Assembly (NCBI GenBank): GCA_963615055.1
Contig: CAVEFO010000003.1
Coordinates: 1 to 64,000 of the forward strand
Length of the DNA: 64,000 nucleotides
DNA from: UBA1822 sp963615055
GTDB taxonomy: Bacteria; Bacillota; Negativicutes; Veillonellales; Dialisteraceae
Direction: 5' to 3'
A program made the position numbers and the translations under genes. The notes under the pieces were generated by a model. That model was not told the origin of the DNA and searched no databases. It worked only from the letters and a program-made list of their open reading frames with translations. Shown piece after piece: positions 8,027 through 15,276 of the stretch (position 1 is the stretch's first letter; each line of letters begins with the position of its first letter).

Positions 8027-8320
8027 ATGCTGAAAGGGAAACAGAAACAATATCTGAAGGCGCTGGCGGTGAATTTCCCGGACGTCGTGCAAATTGGAAA
8101 GGACGGTTTGACGGAGTCGGTCATCCAAAGCGCGGAGGATGCGATAGCGGCGCGCGAGCTGATCAAAATGAAAATTCTCCGAAATTCGGATGAGGAAATT
8201 CGGGACGTGGCGGCGATTTTGGAGGAAACACTCGGCTGCGAGGTCGTTCAGATTATCGGTCGTCATTGTGTTCTCTTTCGGCAAAAGGAGGAGAAGTCGC
8301 ATTATGAGCTCCCAAGGTAG
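8027..8320 (+). CDS. yhbY: YhbY-family CRM-domain RNA-binding protein
   Basis: 97 aa from ATG 8027, one base after the obgE stop, with GAGG at 8017-8020. A single CRM domain fills the protein: LKGKQKQYLKALA, the loop QIGKDGLTESVI and the C-terminal strand VVQIIGRHCVLFR. YhbY binds pre-50S particles and fits functionally with Obg upstream. The 3' end overlaps proB by 17 bases, so translation is probably coupled. A longer frame from 7997 would lie inside obgE and is less likely. Confidence 0.92.
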   Translation: MLKGKQKQYLKALAVNFPDVVQIGKDGLTESVIQSAEDAIAARELIKMKILRNSDEEIRDVAAILEETLGCEVVQIIGRHCVLFRQKEEKSHYELPR

Positions 8321-9446
8321 CACCCGAAAGGAAATTGTTTCCGGAAAAAAAACGGTCGTTGTAAAGGTGGGGACGAGCTCCGTCACGCATCCGGACGGAA
8401 AGATCAAATTTCGTTTCATCGATCATTTGGCGCGGCAGATTTGCGATCTGGTGAATGACGGGCGGCAGGTGGTGCTGGTGACATCCGGCGCGATTGGGGT
8501 CGGGTTTCCTCTTTTGGGCTTTGCCGAGCGGCCGACACTTTTGAGCGAAAAACAGGCATCGGCGGCGGTCGGACAAGGCATTTTGATGAATGCGTATGAG
8601 CGCTCGTTTCAAGATTACGGTCGGCACGTGGGGCAGGTGCTCCTGACGAAGGGGGATTCGCTGAGTCCGGCGCGCTATATGTATGCACGCGGGATGATTC
8701 GCGCTCTTTTGGAAACGGGCGCGGTTCCGGTCATCAATGAGAATGATGCGGTGGCGGCGGATGAGCTGAAAATCGGCGACAATGACACGCTGTCCGCGAC
8801 GGTCGCAAGTATCGTGGACGCGGATCTTTTGATTTTGCTCTCGGACGTGGACGGGCTGTACGATAAAAATCCCGCGACGAATGAGGACGCCAAGCTTTTG
8901 GAGGAGGTGCCGCATTTCACGCGTGATCTCATTCGCCTAGCGGAAGGGCCGGGGACGAAGAGCGGCACGGGCGGGATGTACACGAAATTGCTTGCGGCGG
9001 AAATTTGCGTTCGCTCCGGGATTGACATGGTCATTGCGCGAAGTGATACGCCGCAGGTGCTATATCGCATTTTGGACGGCGAGCCGGTCGGAACTTTTTT
9101 CCGAGCCGATACGGTGCATCCGCAGCTGAAACGCCGCGAGATTATCATCGGGGCGGGCATTTGCGGGAAAATTTTCGTCGATGCCGGCTGCCGTGAAGCG
9201 ATTCTACATAAAGGATCGAGTCTGCTTCCGGTCGGGATTGTCGGGACGGAAGGAAACTGGACGGAAGGGGACATTGTATCCGTCTATTGCGATGCGGAAG
9301 AGTTGGCGCGCGGGATTGCACATTACGGAGAGGAAGATACGGCGCGGCTTGCGGGCTGCCATACACAGGACATGGCGGCGCGCCTCGGCACGGTGGCGCC
9401 GTATGATACGGTGATTCATCGGGATAATTTGTACGTGCTGCACTGA
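8304..9446 (+). CDS. proB: Glutamate 5-kinase
   Basis: 380 aa from ATG 8304, preceded by AAAGGAGGAG. The amino-acid kinase domain shows VVVKVGTSSVTHPDGK at the N-terminus, VTSGAIGVG, the glutamate-binding NENDAVAADELKIGDNDTLSA and the GTGGMYTKL nucleotide loop. A C-terminal PUA domain covers about residues 275-360. It phosphorylates glutamate in the first step of proline synthesis and hands gamma-glutamyl phosphate to ProA downstream. It is separated from proA by 315 bp of repeat-rich sequence and a weak terminator, so the two may not share every transcript. Confidence 0.96.
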   Translation: MSSQGSTRKEIVSGKKTVVVKVGTSSVTHPDGKIKFRFIDHLARQICDLVNDGRQVVLVTSGAIGVGFPLLGFAERPTLLSEKQASAAVGQGILMNAYERSFQDYGRHVGQVLLTKGDSLSPARYMYARGMIRALLETGAVPVINENDAVAADELKIGDNDTLSATVASIVDADLLILLSDVDGLYDKNPATNEDAKLLEEVPHFTRDLIRLAEGPGTKSGTGGMYTKLLAAEICVRSGIDMVIARSDTPQVLYRILDGEPVGTFFRADTVHPQLKRREIIIGAGICGKIFVDAGCREAILHKGSSLLPVGIVGTEGNWTEGDIVSVYCDAEELARGIAHYGEEDTARLAGCHTQDMAARLGTVAPYDTVIHRDNLYVLH

Positions 9447-9448
9447 TG

Positions 9449-9478
9449 TGACGCTGTAGCGTCGGGCGTTTTTTGTTT
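9449..9478 (+). terminator. Possible terminator after proB
   Basis: GACGC-TGTA-GCGTC forms a short hairpin, followed by GGGCG and TTTTTT. The stem is only 5 bp, so this is a modest candidate. Confidence 0.4.
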
Positions 9479-9489
9479 TCTTTTAGGGA

Positions 9490-9705
9490 GACGGACTTGA
9501 AAAAGCTTGAAGGTGTCACATAGTGGCGCCAACTGTATTGCCATGAACCGGGAGGTTGACACTTGCGGCGTATTTTATAAAAATCGCGCGAAGCGCATTT
9601 CGCTCATGCAAGCCTCATCAAGCCGGTCATCCTAAGCAAAGTAAGTAAAAGATTGGAAAATATAGCATCACAATCATCAAGCGTTTCAAGCTTTTATCTC
9701 CATGT
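9490..9705. repeat. R4 repeat block between proB and proA
   Basis: The block starts with ACTTGAAAAAGCTTGAAGG and GTGTCACATAG and ends with CATCAAGCGTTTCAAGC and CCATGTGAC, so its ends are imperfect inverted copies. It contains the AAATCGCGCGAAGCGCATTT motif also seen at 29264. A second, longer block of this kind lies at 13300-13570. It leads directly into an R2 run. No gene seen. Confidence 0.5.
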
Positions 9706-9743
9706 GACGCACGGTAAACGGTGAACGGTCAACAGCTAACGGG
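9701..9743 (+). repeat. R2 repeat (TGTGAC + CGG-AAC run) before proA
   Basis: TGTGACGCACGGTAAACGG, then TGAACGGTCAACAGCTAACG. It ends 18 nt before the proA start, just upstream of its RBS. Confidence 0.6.
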
Positions 9744-9761
9744 AAAAGAAGGGAGAGGGAC

Positions 9762-11015
9762 ATGACTCGGGAGGAATTGCAGGCGCTGGGGCAGGTGGTG
9801 AAGACGGCGGCCGCGGATTTGGCGCGTCTTTCGGAGGACGAAAAGAATGCCATCTTGCTGGCTGTCGCCGATGCACTGGAAAATAGCGAAGAAGCAATTT
9901 TGTCGGCTAATGCAAAAGACATCGAAAAAGCACCGGCATTCGGTTTATCTGCAGCCATGACGGAGCGCCTCACAGTTTCCGAAAAACGTATCGCGGAAAT
10001 GGCGGAAGGTCTGCGGCAGCTTGCTAAGCTTCCCGATCCCTGTCACAAAATTTTGTTGCGACGTGTTTTGTCAAATGGATTGGAGCTCATTCAAGAGGCC
10101 GTGCCTTTCGGCGTCATTGCGATGATTTACGAATCGCGCCCCAATGTCACGGTCGACGCGGCGGCGCTTTGCATGAAGAGCGGAAACGGTTGTATCTTGC
10201 GCGGCGGCAAGGAAGCGCATTTCACCAACGAAGCACTCACGATGCTCATTCAGTCCGTTTTGGAGGCGCACGGCGTTCGCAAAGAAGCCGTTTCCTCAAT
10301 CTTGGATCCGAATCGCGAGCTGATGAATACGCTTCTTTCCATGAAAGATTGTGTCGATCTGGCGATTCCGCGTGGCGGTGCGAAGCTCATTCGTTTCGTC
10401 ACGGAGACGGCGACGGTGCCTGTGATTGAGACGGGGAGCGGCATTTGCCACACATATATCGACAAAGCTGCCGACCCGGCCAAAGCGGTGGCGATTGCCG
10501 TCAATGCGAAGACGCAGCGTCCGTCCGTCTGCAACGCGATGGAAACACTTTTGATTCACCAAGATATCGCGCCTGCCATCCTTCCGAAATTATTCGCCGC
10601 ACTCCGTGCCAAGGGCGTCGAAATTTGCGGCGATGCGGCCGTTTGCCAAATGGCTCCCGAGACGAAAGCGGCCATGGATGAAGATTGGGCGACGGAATAC
10701 GGCGATTTGATTCTCTCCGTGCGGATAGTGGAGGATTTGGCGGCGGCTGTTCATCACATTGAGACTTACGGTACGAAGCATTCCGAGTGCATTGTTTCCG
10801 AGGATAAGGACGCGATTCGCACGTTTATGAATGGGGTGGACGCCGCGTGCGTCTATGCGAATGCGTCCACGCGTTTCACGGACGGATTTGAATTTGGGCT
10901 GGGTGCGGAGATCGGAATCAGCACGCAGAAACTTCACGTGCGGGGGCCGGTCGGACTTTCGCCGCTTGTGACGTATAAGTACAAAATTTTCGGAAACGGA
11001 CAAATTCGCGAATGA
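9762..11015 (+). CDS. proA: Gamma-glutamyl phosphate reductase
   Basis: 417 aa, GGGAGAGG upstream of ATG. Aldehyde-dehydrogenase fold with YESRPNVTVDAAALC near the NADPH site, the catalytic cysteine in PSVCNAMETLL (about residue 257), and the C-terminal FEFGLGAEIGISTQKLH and GPVGL motifs. It reduces gamma-glutamyl phosphate to the semialdehyde that cyclises toward proline. Length is normal for the family. Its stop overlaps by ATGA the start of a 58-aa membrane ORF, which in turn overlaps nadD, so the proline and NAD genes appear translationally linked. Confidence 0.96.
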   Translation: MTREELQALGQVVKTAAADLARLSEDEKNAILLAVADALENSEEAILSANAKDIEKAPAFGLSAAMTERLTVSEKRIAEMAEGLRQLAKLPDPCHKILLRRVLSNGLELIQEAVPFGVIAMIYESRPNVTVDAAALCMKSGNGCILRGGKEAHFTNEALTMLIQSVLEAHGVRKEAVSSILDPNRELMNTLLSMKDCVDLAIPRGGAKLIRFVTETATVPVIETGSGICHTYIDKAADPAKAVAIAVNAKTQRPSVCNAMETLLIHQDIAPAILPKLFAALRAKGVEICGDAAVCQMAPETKAAMDEDWATEYGDLILSVRIVEDLAAAVHHIETYGTKHSECIVSEDKDAIRTFMNGVDAACVYANASTRFTDGFEFGLGAEIGISTQKLHVRGPVGLSPLVTYKYKIFGNGQIRE

Positions 11016-11188
11016 CACCGGAGCGCGAAAATTTGTCCTTGGCGTATAAGCTGAAATGGTGGATTTTCTATCACACGAAATCTCTCAAAGGGCGCTATGA
11101 GCTCTATCATTTTTTGGAATGGCTGCTTGCGATGGGGCTGGCGATAGCTATTTTGGAAGGAGTGCTGACTTGGTGGCAGAACGCATAG
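11012..11188 (+). CDS. Small single-pass membrane protein (58 aa), unknown function
   Basis: A short ORF from ATG 11012 (ATGA overlap with the proA stop) to TAG 11188, overlapping the start of nadD. The product begins MTPERENLSLAYKLKWW, has a basic/aromatic N-terminal half and a hydrophobic helix of about 20 residues (WLLAMGLAIAILEGVLTWW) near its C-terminus. Both overlaps and the lack of spare sequence argue that it is translated. The nadD RBS lies inside it, so translation of this ORF could open or couple nadD initiation. I do not recognise a family. Confidence 0.6.
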   Translation: MTPERENLSLAYKLKWWIFYHTKSLKGRYELYHFLEWLLAMGLAIAILEGVLTWWQNA

Positions 11189-11784
11189 GAGTCTTCGGCG
11201 GGTCCTTCAATCCCATCCATATGGGGCATCTGGTCATTGCGGAGGAAGCGCGCCAGGAATTTCAGCTTTCGCACGTCATTTTTATTCCGACGGGCGATAC
11301 GCCGGGGAAAATTCTTCGTGGCGATATCACGAAACAAAATCGCTATGACATGGTCAAGCTTGCCATTGCCAGAAATGACCGCTTTCGCGTGTCTGACATC
11401 GAAATTAAGCGCGAGGGGCCGTCGTACACCGTCGATACCATTCATGAATTGAAAAGAATCTATCCGCCCGGTACCGAATTTTATTTCATCGCCGGGACGG
11501 ACGCTATTGCTGATTTGCCGTCTTGGAAATACAATGCCGAGCTCTTGGATTCTTGCGATTTCATTTGCACGAGTCGCGCCGGCAGTGAAGAGCGCGTGAA
11601 ATCGACCATGCGCTATTTCGGCGAGATAGGCGAGAGAAAAATTCATTTTCTGCGAACGCCTGAGCTGGAAATTTCCTCCACGGCGCTTCGGCGTCTCATG
11701 CGCGAAGCTCGCTCGGTGCGTTATTTGATTCCGGACACGGTCATTGAATACATCCGCGAGCATCATTTATACACGACCATTTGA
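11170..11784 (+). CDS. nadD: Nicotinate-nucleotide adenylyltransferase
   Basis: 204 aa from TTG 11170, 7 nt after GGAAGGAG; GTG 11173 is the alternative. The N-terminal nucleotidyltransferase motif GVFGGSFNPIHMGHL, the central FYFIAGTDAIADLPSW and the C-terminal ISSTALRRLMREARSVRYLIP are diagnostic. It adenylates nicotinate mononucleotide in NAD synthesis. It sits inside the common nadD-yqeK-LCP-rsfS order. A longer frame from 11119 would read through the small membrane ORF and is unlikely. Confidence 0.95.
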   Translation: MVAERIGVFGGSFNPIHMGHLVIAEEARQEFQLSHVIFIPTGDTPGKILRGDITKQNRYDMVKLAIARNDRFRVSDIEIKREGPSYTVDTIHELKRIYPPGTEFYFIAGTDAIADLPSWKYNAELLDSCDFICTSRAGSEERVKSTMRYFGEIGERKIHFLRTPELEISSTALRRLMREARSVRYLIPDTVIEYIREHHLYTTI

Positions 11785-11795
11785 AAGGAACGAGA

Positions 11796-12401
11796 ATGGA
11801 ATTTCATCGTATCGTAAAAGATTTGGAAAAGCGCCTCACGAAGAAACGTTTTCGCCATACGGCGGGCGTCGCGGAGACGGCGAAAAATCTGGCGCTTCGC
11901 TATGGCGCGGATCCCAATGCGGCCGAACTTGCAGGCTGGGTCCACGACAGCATGAAACACGAGAAACTTTCCGTTATGCAGGCTCTTGTTTCCGAAAATC
12001 CGGAAATTTTGGGCGACTACCCGGTCGACGAATGGATGCGGGAGAGTCCGAATCTTTTACACGGGCCGGCCGGCGCCGTTTTCGCCGTGAAACAGTATGC
12101 CATTACAGATCCGGCGATTTTGTCAGCCGTCGCGTGTCACACGACAGGGAAGGCCGGTATGTTGCTTTTGGATAAAATCCTTTTCTTGGCGGATTATATC
12201 GAGCCGTTGCGCGACTTTCCCGGCGTGGAAGAAATCCGGCGCGCTGCCGGAAAAAATCTTGATGAAGCGTGTATCATCGCGTATGATACGACCATTCGTC
12301 ATCTGGCCGAAGAGCACGAATATTTGCACCCGCTCACGATTGATGGAAGAAACGATTTGATTTTATCTTGGAATGCGGCGCATGAGGGGACGGAAGCATG
12401 A
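11796..12401 (+). CDS. yqeK: YqeK-type HD-domain Ap4A hydrolase
   Basis: 201 aa from ATG 11796 after AAAGGAA. HD-superfamily metal-binding residues are visible as RHTAGV (about residue 25), WVHDSMK and CHTTG, with the final D in LFLADYIEP. Members of this family split diadenosine tetraphosphate symmetrically into two ADP. It follows nadD and overlaps the LCP gene by ATGA. Confidence 0.92.
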   Translation: MEFHRIVKDLEKRLTKKRFRHTAGVAETAKNLALRYGADPNAAELAGWVHDSMKHEKLSVMQALVSENPEILGDYPVDEWMRESPNLLHGPAGAVFAVKQYAITDPAILSAVACHTTGKAGMLLLDKILFLADYIEPLRDFPGVEEIRRAAGKNLDEACIIAYDTTIRHLAEEHEYLHPLTIDGRNDLILSWNAAHEGTEA

Positions 12402-13279
12402 GGCGCACGCGAATCCGATATAAGAAATTGTTTTTCTGTCTGTTTCTTTTGGCGGCGCTTGTCTACGGAATCGGCTGGGGTATCGTCACGGCTTTCACGC
12501 AATGGCGCATGCCGAGTGCGACAACCGGGGAAGAATCGACGGAGTACTATCTTTTTCTCGGTCTCGGGAAAGAGCCGCCGGACGAGGCCGCTGCCATTTG
12601 GCTCATGGCGTACAATCAAAAAATCAAAGAAATATACTTCATCGCACTTCCGGAATGCACGCGCATCAGCGCTGAAAATGAGCCGATTCTTCTCTTGGGG
12701 AGCGAATACAAAAACGGAAGCGCCGAGCGGCTCGTTTCCTCCGTCGAAAATTTGCTGCACATCCGCATTAAGCATTATGCCGTTTTTGATGAGACGACAT
12801 TTGTCAATCTGATTGGAAATGGGAAACCGCTTGAGATGTATGTGGAGCGGGATATGCGCCATCAAGACGGGAGTGGGCGGCCGGATATCGCCATTCGGCA
12901 GGGCGTGCAGATTTTGGACGGGGAGACAGCGTATGCTTATATGCGTTTCATGGAAAACCCGGAGGATGAAATCGGGCGAATACGCCGCGAACAGCGCCTG
13001 ATGAAAGCGTTTTTGGCGGCGCAAAAAGAAAATTCCAAGCTGCACAATCGCTTTACGATGCAATTGGATTGGTCGCCGCTGGCCACGGATATTTCAGCGG
13101 CCGACGCCGGAGCCATCGCCGCTGCTGTCACAACCATGCCGGCGAGCAGCATTCATTTCATGATTTTGCCCGGGAAATTCAATACCGTCGAGACGACGCG
13201 CGTCTGGGATATCAATCCGGTCGAACTCCAATCGGCCATCGGTGCGGTCTTGGGGCAGGATGTCGAAAAAGGGAAGTAG
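12398..13279 (+). CDS. LytR-CpsA-Psr (LCP) family cell-envelope protein
   Basis: 293 aa. An N-terminal membrane helix (LFFCLFLLAALVYGIGWGIV) anchors an extracytoplasmic LCP domain: YYLFLGLG, basic residues near ALPECTRI, GGQTA-like DGETAYAYMRFMENPEDEIGRIRREQRLM and a C-terminal LPGKFNTVETTRVWDI. LCP proteins move glycopolymers from lipid carrier to peptidoglycan or related acceptors. The usual N-terminal DxR signature is not obvious, and in a diderm the acceptor is uncertain. Position between yqeK and rsfS is conserved in Firmicutes. Confidence 0.85.
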   Translation: MRRTRIRYKKLFFCLFLLAALVYGIGWGIVTAFTQWRMPSATTGEESTEYYLFLGLGKEPPDEAAAIWLMAYNQKIKEIYFIALPECTRISAENEPILLLGSEYKNGSAERLVSSVENLLHIRIKHYAVFDETTFVNLIGNGKPLEMYVERDMRHQDGSGRPDIAIRQGVQILDGETAYAYMRFMENPEDEIGRIRREQRLMKAFLAAQKENSKLHNRFTMQLDWSPLATDISAADAGAIAAAVTTMPASSIHFMILPGKFNTVETTRVWDINPVELQSAIGAVLGQDVEKGK

Positions 13280-13299
13280 TTTTTTGCCGTTTACTGAGT

Positions 13300-13600
13300 T
13301 TCCGGGAGGCTCGGAAGGGGTTGGAAGGGCTTGAAAAGGCTTGAGGAAACGGTGCTGAACTTTTTGGTACTTTTTGATGATTGGCTTTTCAGTCGGCTTG
13401 AATGGGCTTGAAACGGAAGGTGATTTTTGGCATCAAGCCAATTCCCCAAAGCAAAGAAGGGGAAAGGACGAAAAGCGGAGTGCCACTACCATCAAGCCAT
13501 CCGCTGAAGTGAAGCAAAGAAAAGAATGAAAAAGTAAAACGGCACTACCTTCAAGCCTTCCCCTCTATGTGACTGACGGATAACGGATAACGGATTTTTT
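13300..13600. repeat. R4 block followed by R2 run, between the LCP gene and rsfS
   Basis: Several GGCTTGAA copies (13329-13410) face CATCAAGCC and CTTCAAGCC copies (13430-13556), giving inverted-repeat ends. The block then passes through CTATGTGACTGACGG into GATAACGGATAACGG (13564-13596), ending about 20 nt before rsfS. The same order of parts is seen before proA (9490-9743). No gene seen in the 336-bp gap. Confidence 0.55.
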
Positions 13601-13615
13601 ACACAAGGAGATATT

Positions 13616-13978
13616 ATGTCGAACGAAGAGAAAATTGAAATCATTTGTCACGCCATTTCGGAAAAGAAAGGCGTCGCAATTCGCATTTTGGAAGTGACGG
13701 AACATACATCCGTTGCCGATGTTTTTATTTTGTCCACGGTTCGCAATGCCAAGCAGGCGCAGGCAGTTGCCGACGAAGTCGAAGAGAAGATGAAAGAAAA
13801 AGGGGAGCGTCCGCTCCGCCGCGAAGGGTATCGCGAGGGCGATTGGATTCTTCTTGATTTCGGCGACATCGTCGTGCATGTCTTCACGGACGAAGAACGT
13901 CGTCGCTACGAATTGGATGAACTCTGGGCCGAAGCGCCGGCTCGCGATTGGCATGACGCGGAAGAACAGCATGATTGA
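13616..13978 (+). CDS. rsfS: Ribosomal silencing factor RsfS
   Basis: 120 aa with RBS CAAGGAG. The DUF143/RsfS fold is shown by VADVFILSTVRNAKQAQAVADEVEEKM, EGYREGDWILLDFGDIVVHVF and the RRYELDELW tail. It binds L14 on the 50S subunit and blocks subunit joining in starved cells. The final bases overlap the next ORF, so rsfS and cvfB are cotranslated. Confidence 0.95.
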   Translation: MSNEEKIEIICHAISEKKGVAIRILEVTEHTSVADVFILSTVRNAKQAQAVADEVEEKMKEKGERPLRREGYREGDWILLDFGDIVVHVFTDEERRRYELDELWAEAPARDWHDAEEQHD

Positions 13979-14849
13979 GAAACCGATGACGCGGACGGCT
14001 TTGGTCGAAAATTCAATCGCGCGACTCCGTGTGACGCGTCTGGCGTCTTTCGGTGCGTTTCTGGATGCCGGGACTGGAAGTTCATCTGACGATATTTTGC
14101 TTCATAAAGGGCAGCAGACAAAAGAAGTCGCGGTGGGAGACGAGGTCGAAGTGTTTCTCTATCACGACCCCAGGCACCGTCTGACCGCAAGTATGCGACT
14201 TCCGAAAATTCCCGATGGCGGCTTGGCGTACACGGAGGTGTTGCTGACCGTCCGATTCGGCGCCTTTGTGGAAGCGGGAACTGAGCGCGGTATTTTTTTG
14301 CCGCATCACGAAACAATCGGAGACCTTCGCGCCGGACAAAAAATCTGGGTGAAGCGCTACACGGACAAAACGGGGCGTCTGGCCGTGACGATGCACGTCG
14401 CCGACGATATGCGCCGCCTTGCTGTTCCGGCGCGCGGCCTCAAAGTGGGTGACACGATTCGCGGCACGGTCTACAACATCACAGATGACGGTGCTTTTTT
14501 GGTGACACGAGAAAAATACGTGGCATTTCTGTACCGCAAAGAAGTGCCGGAAACGCTCGCCATGGGCGCAGAACTCACAGGACGCATCACCGCGATTCGC
14601 GACGACGGCGCTCTTTCTGTTTCCCTTCGTCCCGCCAAAGAAAATGCGCTCGCGACGGACGGCGAAACCATTTTGGCTTATCTTGCAAGACACGGCGGTG
14701 TCATGGCCTACGACGACCAAAGCCTCCCGGCCACCGTCGAGCAAATCTTCCAAATGAGCAAAGCCGCCTACAAACGCGCCCTCGGTCATCTTCTTAAAGA
14801 TGGAAAAATAGAAAAGAAACCCGGCGGCGGCTATTTCCTGATCGAATAA
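13971..14849 (+). CDS. cvfB: CvfB/YitL-family S1 RNA-binding protein
   Basis: 292 aa from ATG 13971, overlapping the rsfS stop by 8 bases; ATG 13986 is a possible alternative. Three tandem S1-like repeats (RLASFGAFLDAG, RFGAFVEAGTERGIFLP, NITDDGAFLVTREKYVAFL) precede a C-terminal winged helix with KMSKAAYKRA-type sequence (QMSKAAYKRALGHLLKDGKI). CvfB-family proteins bind RNA and affect virulence gene expression in staphylococci. The role here is inferred only from the family. Confidence 0.88.
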   Translation: MIEKPMTRTALVENSIARLRVTRLASFGAFLDAGTGSSSDDILLHKGQQTKEVAVGDEVEVFLYHDPRHRLTASMRLPKIPDGGLAYTEVLLTVRFGAFVEAGTERGIFLPHHETIGDLRAGQKIWVKRYTDKTGRLAVTMHVADDMRRLAVPARGLKVGDTIRGTVYNITDDGAFLVTREKYVAFLYRKEVPETLAMGAELTGRITAIRDDGALSVSLRPAKENALATDGETILAYLARHGGVMAYDDQSLPATVEQIFQMSKAAYKRALGHLLKDGKIEKKPGGGYFLIE

Positions 14850-14864
14850 AAGAAAATTCGGAGC

Positions 14865-14940
14865 GCCTTTTCCCTCATCTCTATCAGAAGAAAGTTTTTC
14901 AGCGCAAACGCCACAAATGCTGAGCCAATCGCAAAGCCAT
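14865..14940 (+). repeat. R1 repeat, single copy
   Basis: CCTCATCTCTATCAGAAGAAAG, then TTTTTCAGCG and CAAACGCCACAAATGCTGAGCC. It matches the R1 units at 20340-20530 in order and spacing. It lies just upstream of the structured RNA promoter. Confidence 0.6.
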
Positions 14941-14955
14941 GTATTCTGTTTTTTC

Positions 14956-14985
14956 TTGACAAAGCGAATCGAATCCATTTATAAT
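14956..14985 (+). promoter_or_regulatory. Promoter of the structured RNA upstream of folP
   Basis: TTGACA (14956-14961) and TATAAT (14980-14985) are perfect consensus boxes 18 nt apart. Transcription should begin near 14992. Confidence 0.75.
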
Positions 14986-14991
14986 AAAGTC

Positions 14992-15127
14992 ACGCAGAGG
15001 AAATGCTGCGGCGTGGCTTGCCACGAGGGCTATTGATGATGATTTCCCTGATGATCAATAGTGCCTGCCGGGAAGGAAACTCCTCAATCCTTCTCAGCCG
15101 GAAGAAGCGGTATGAGCCGCTTTTTTT
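14992..15127 (+). ncRNA. Unidentified structured RNA (about 136 nt), possible folP leader
   Basis: A consensus promoter precedes it and a terminator hairpin ends it (AAGCGG 15105-15110 with CCGCTT 15117-15122, then T7). By eye the interior can fold into an outer GAGGA/TCCTC stem, a CGGC/GCCG stem, a GTGGC-TT-GCCAC hairpin and a longer CTATTGAT/ATCAATAG hairpin, with an unpaired GGGAAGGAAAC segment. It does not match the SRP RNA tetraloop region, 6S RNA, TPP, SAM, cobalamin or THF riboswitch consensus as I remember them. It lies 150 nt before folP, so it may be a folate-linked attenuator or a free small RNA. Confidence 0.5.
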
Positions 15128-15150
15128 GTTGCGTCTTTTTTTTCAGCGCC

Positions 15151-15192
15151 CTTCCTTTTTGGCGACGTAGCGCTCTTCCTTTTTGGCGACGT
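15151..15192 (+). promoter_or_regulatory. 18-bp direct repeat before a second folP promoter
   Basis: CTTCCTTTTTGGCGACGT occurs at 15151-15168 and again at 15175-15192, exactly 24 bp apart. A TATAAT -10 box follows at 15197-15202. The placement over the -35 region suggests a binding site for a regulator, but no factor can be named. Confidence 0.45.
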
Positions 15193-15276
15193 GTTGTATA
15201 ATAAAAGAAATATTTTTTACGGGTGGCTGTCACGAAAATTTCGCGGCAGATTTTTGTGTTTCCGGAGAAATGAACA

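Noticed and set aside
14992..15127. SRP (4.5S) RNA, 6S RNA or THF riboswitch
   Set aside because: The SRP GTCAGGTCCGGAAGGAAGC core is absent, the long closing stem and bubble of 6S are not formed, and the THF riboswitch conserved segments cannot be placed. Kept as unidentified.
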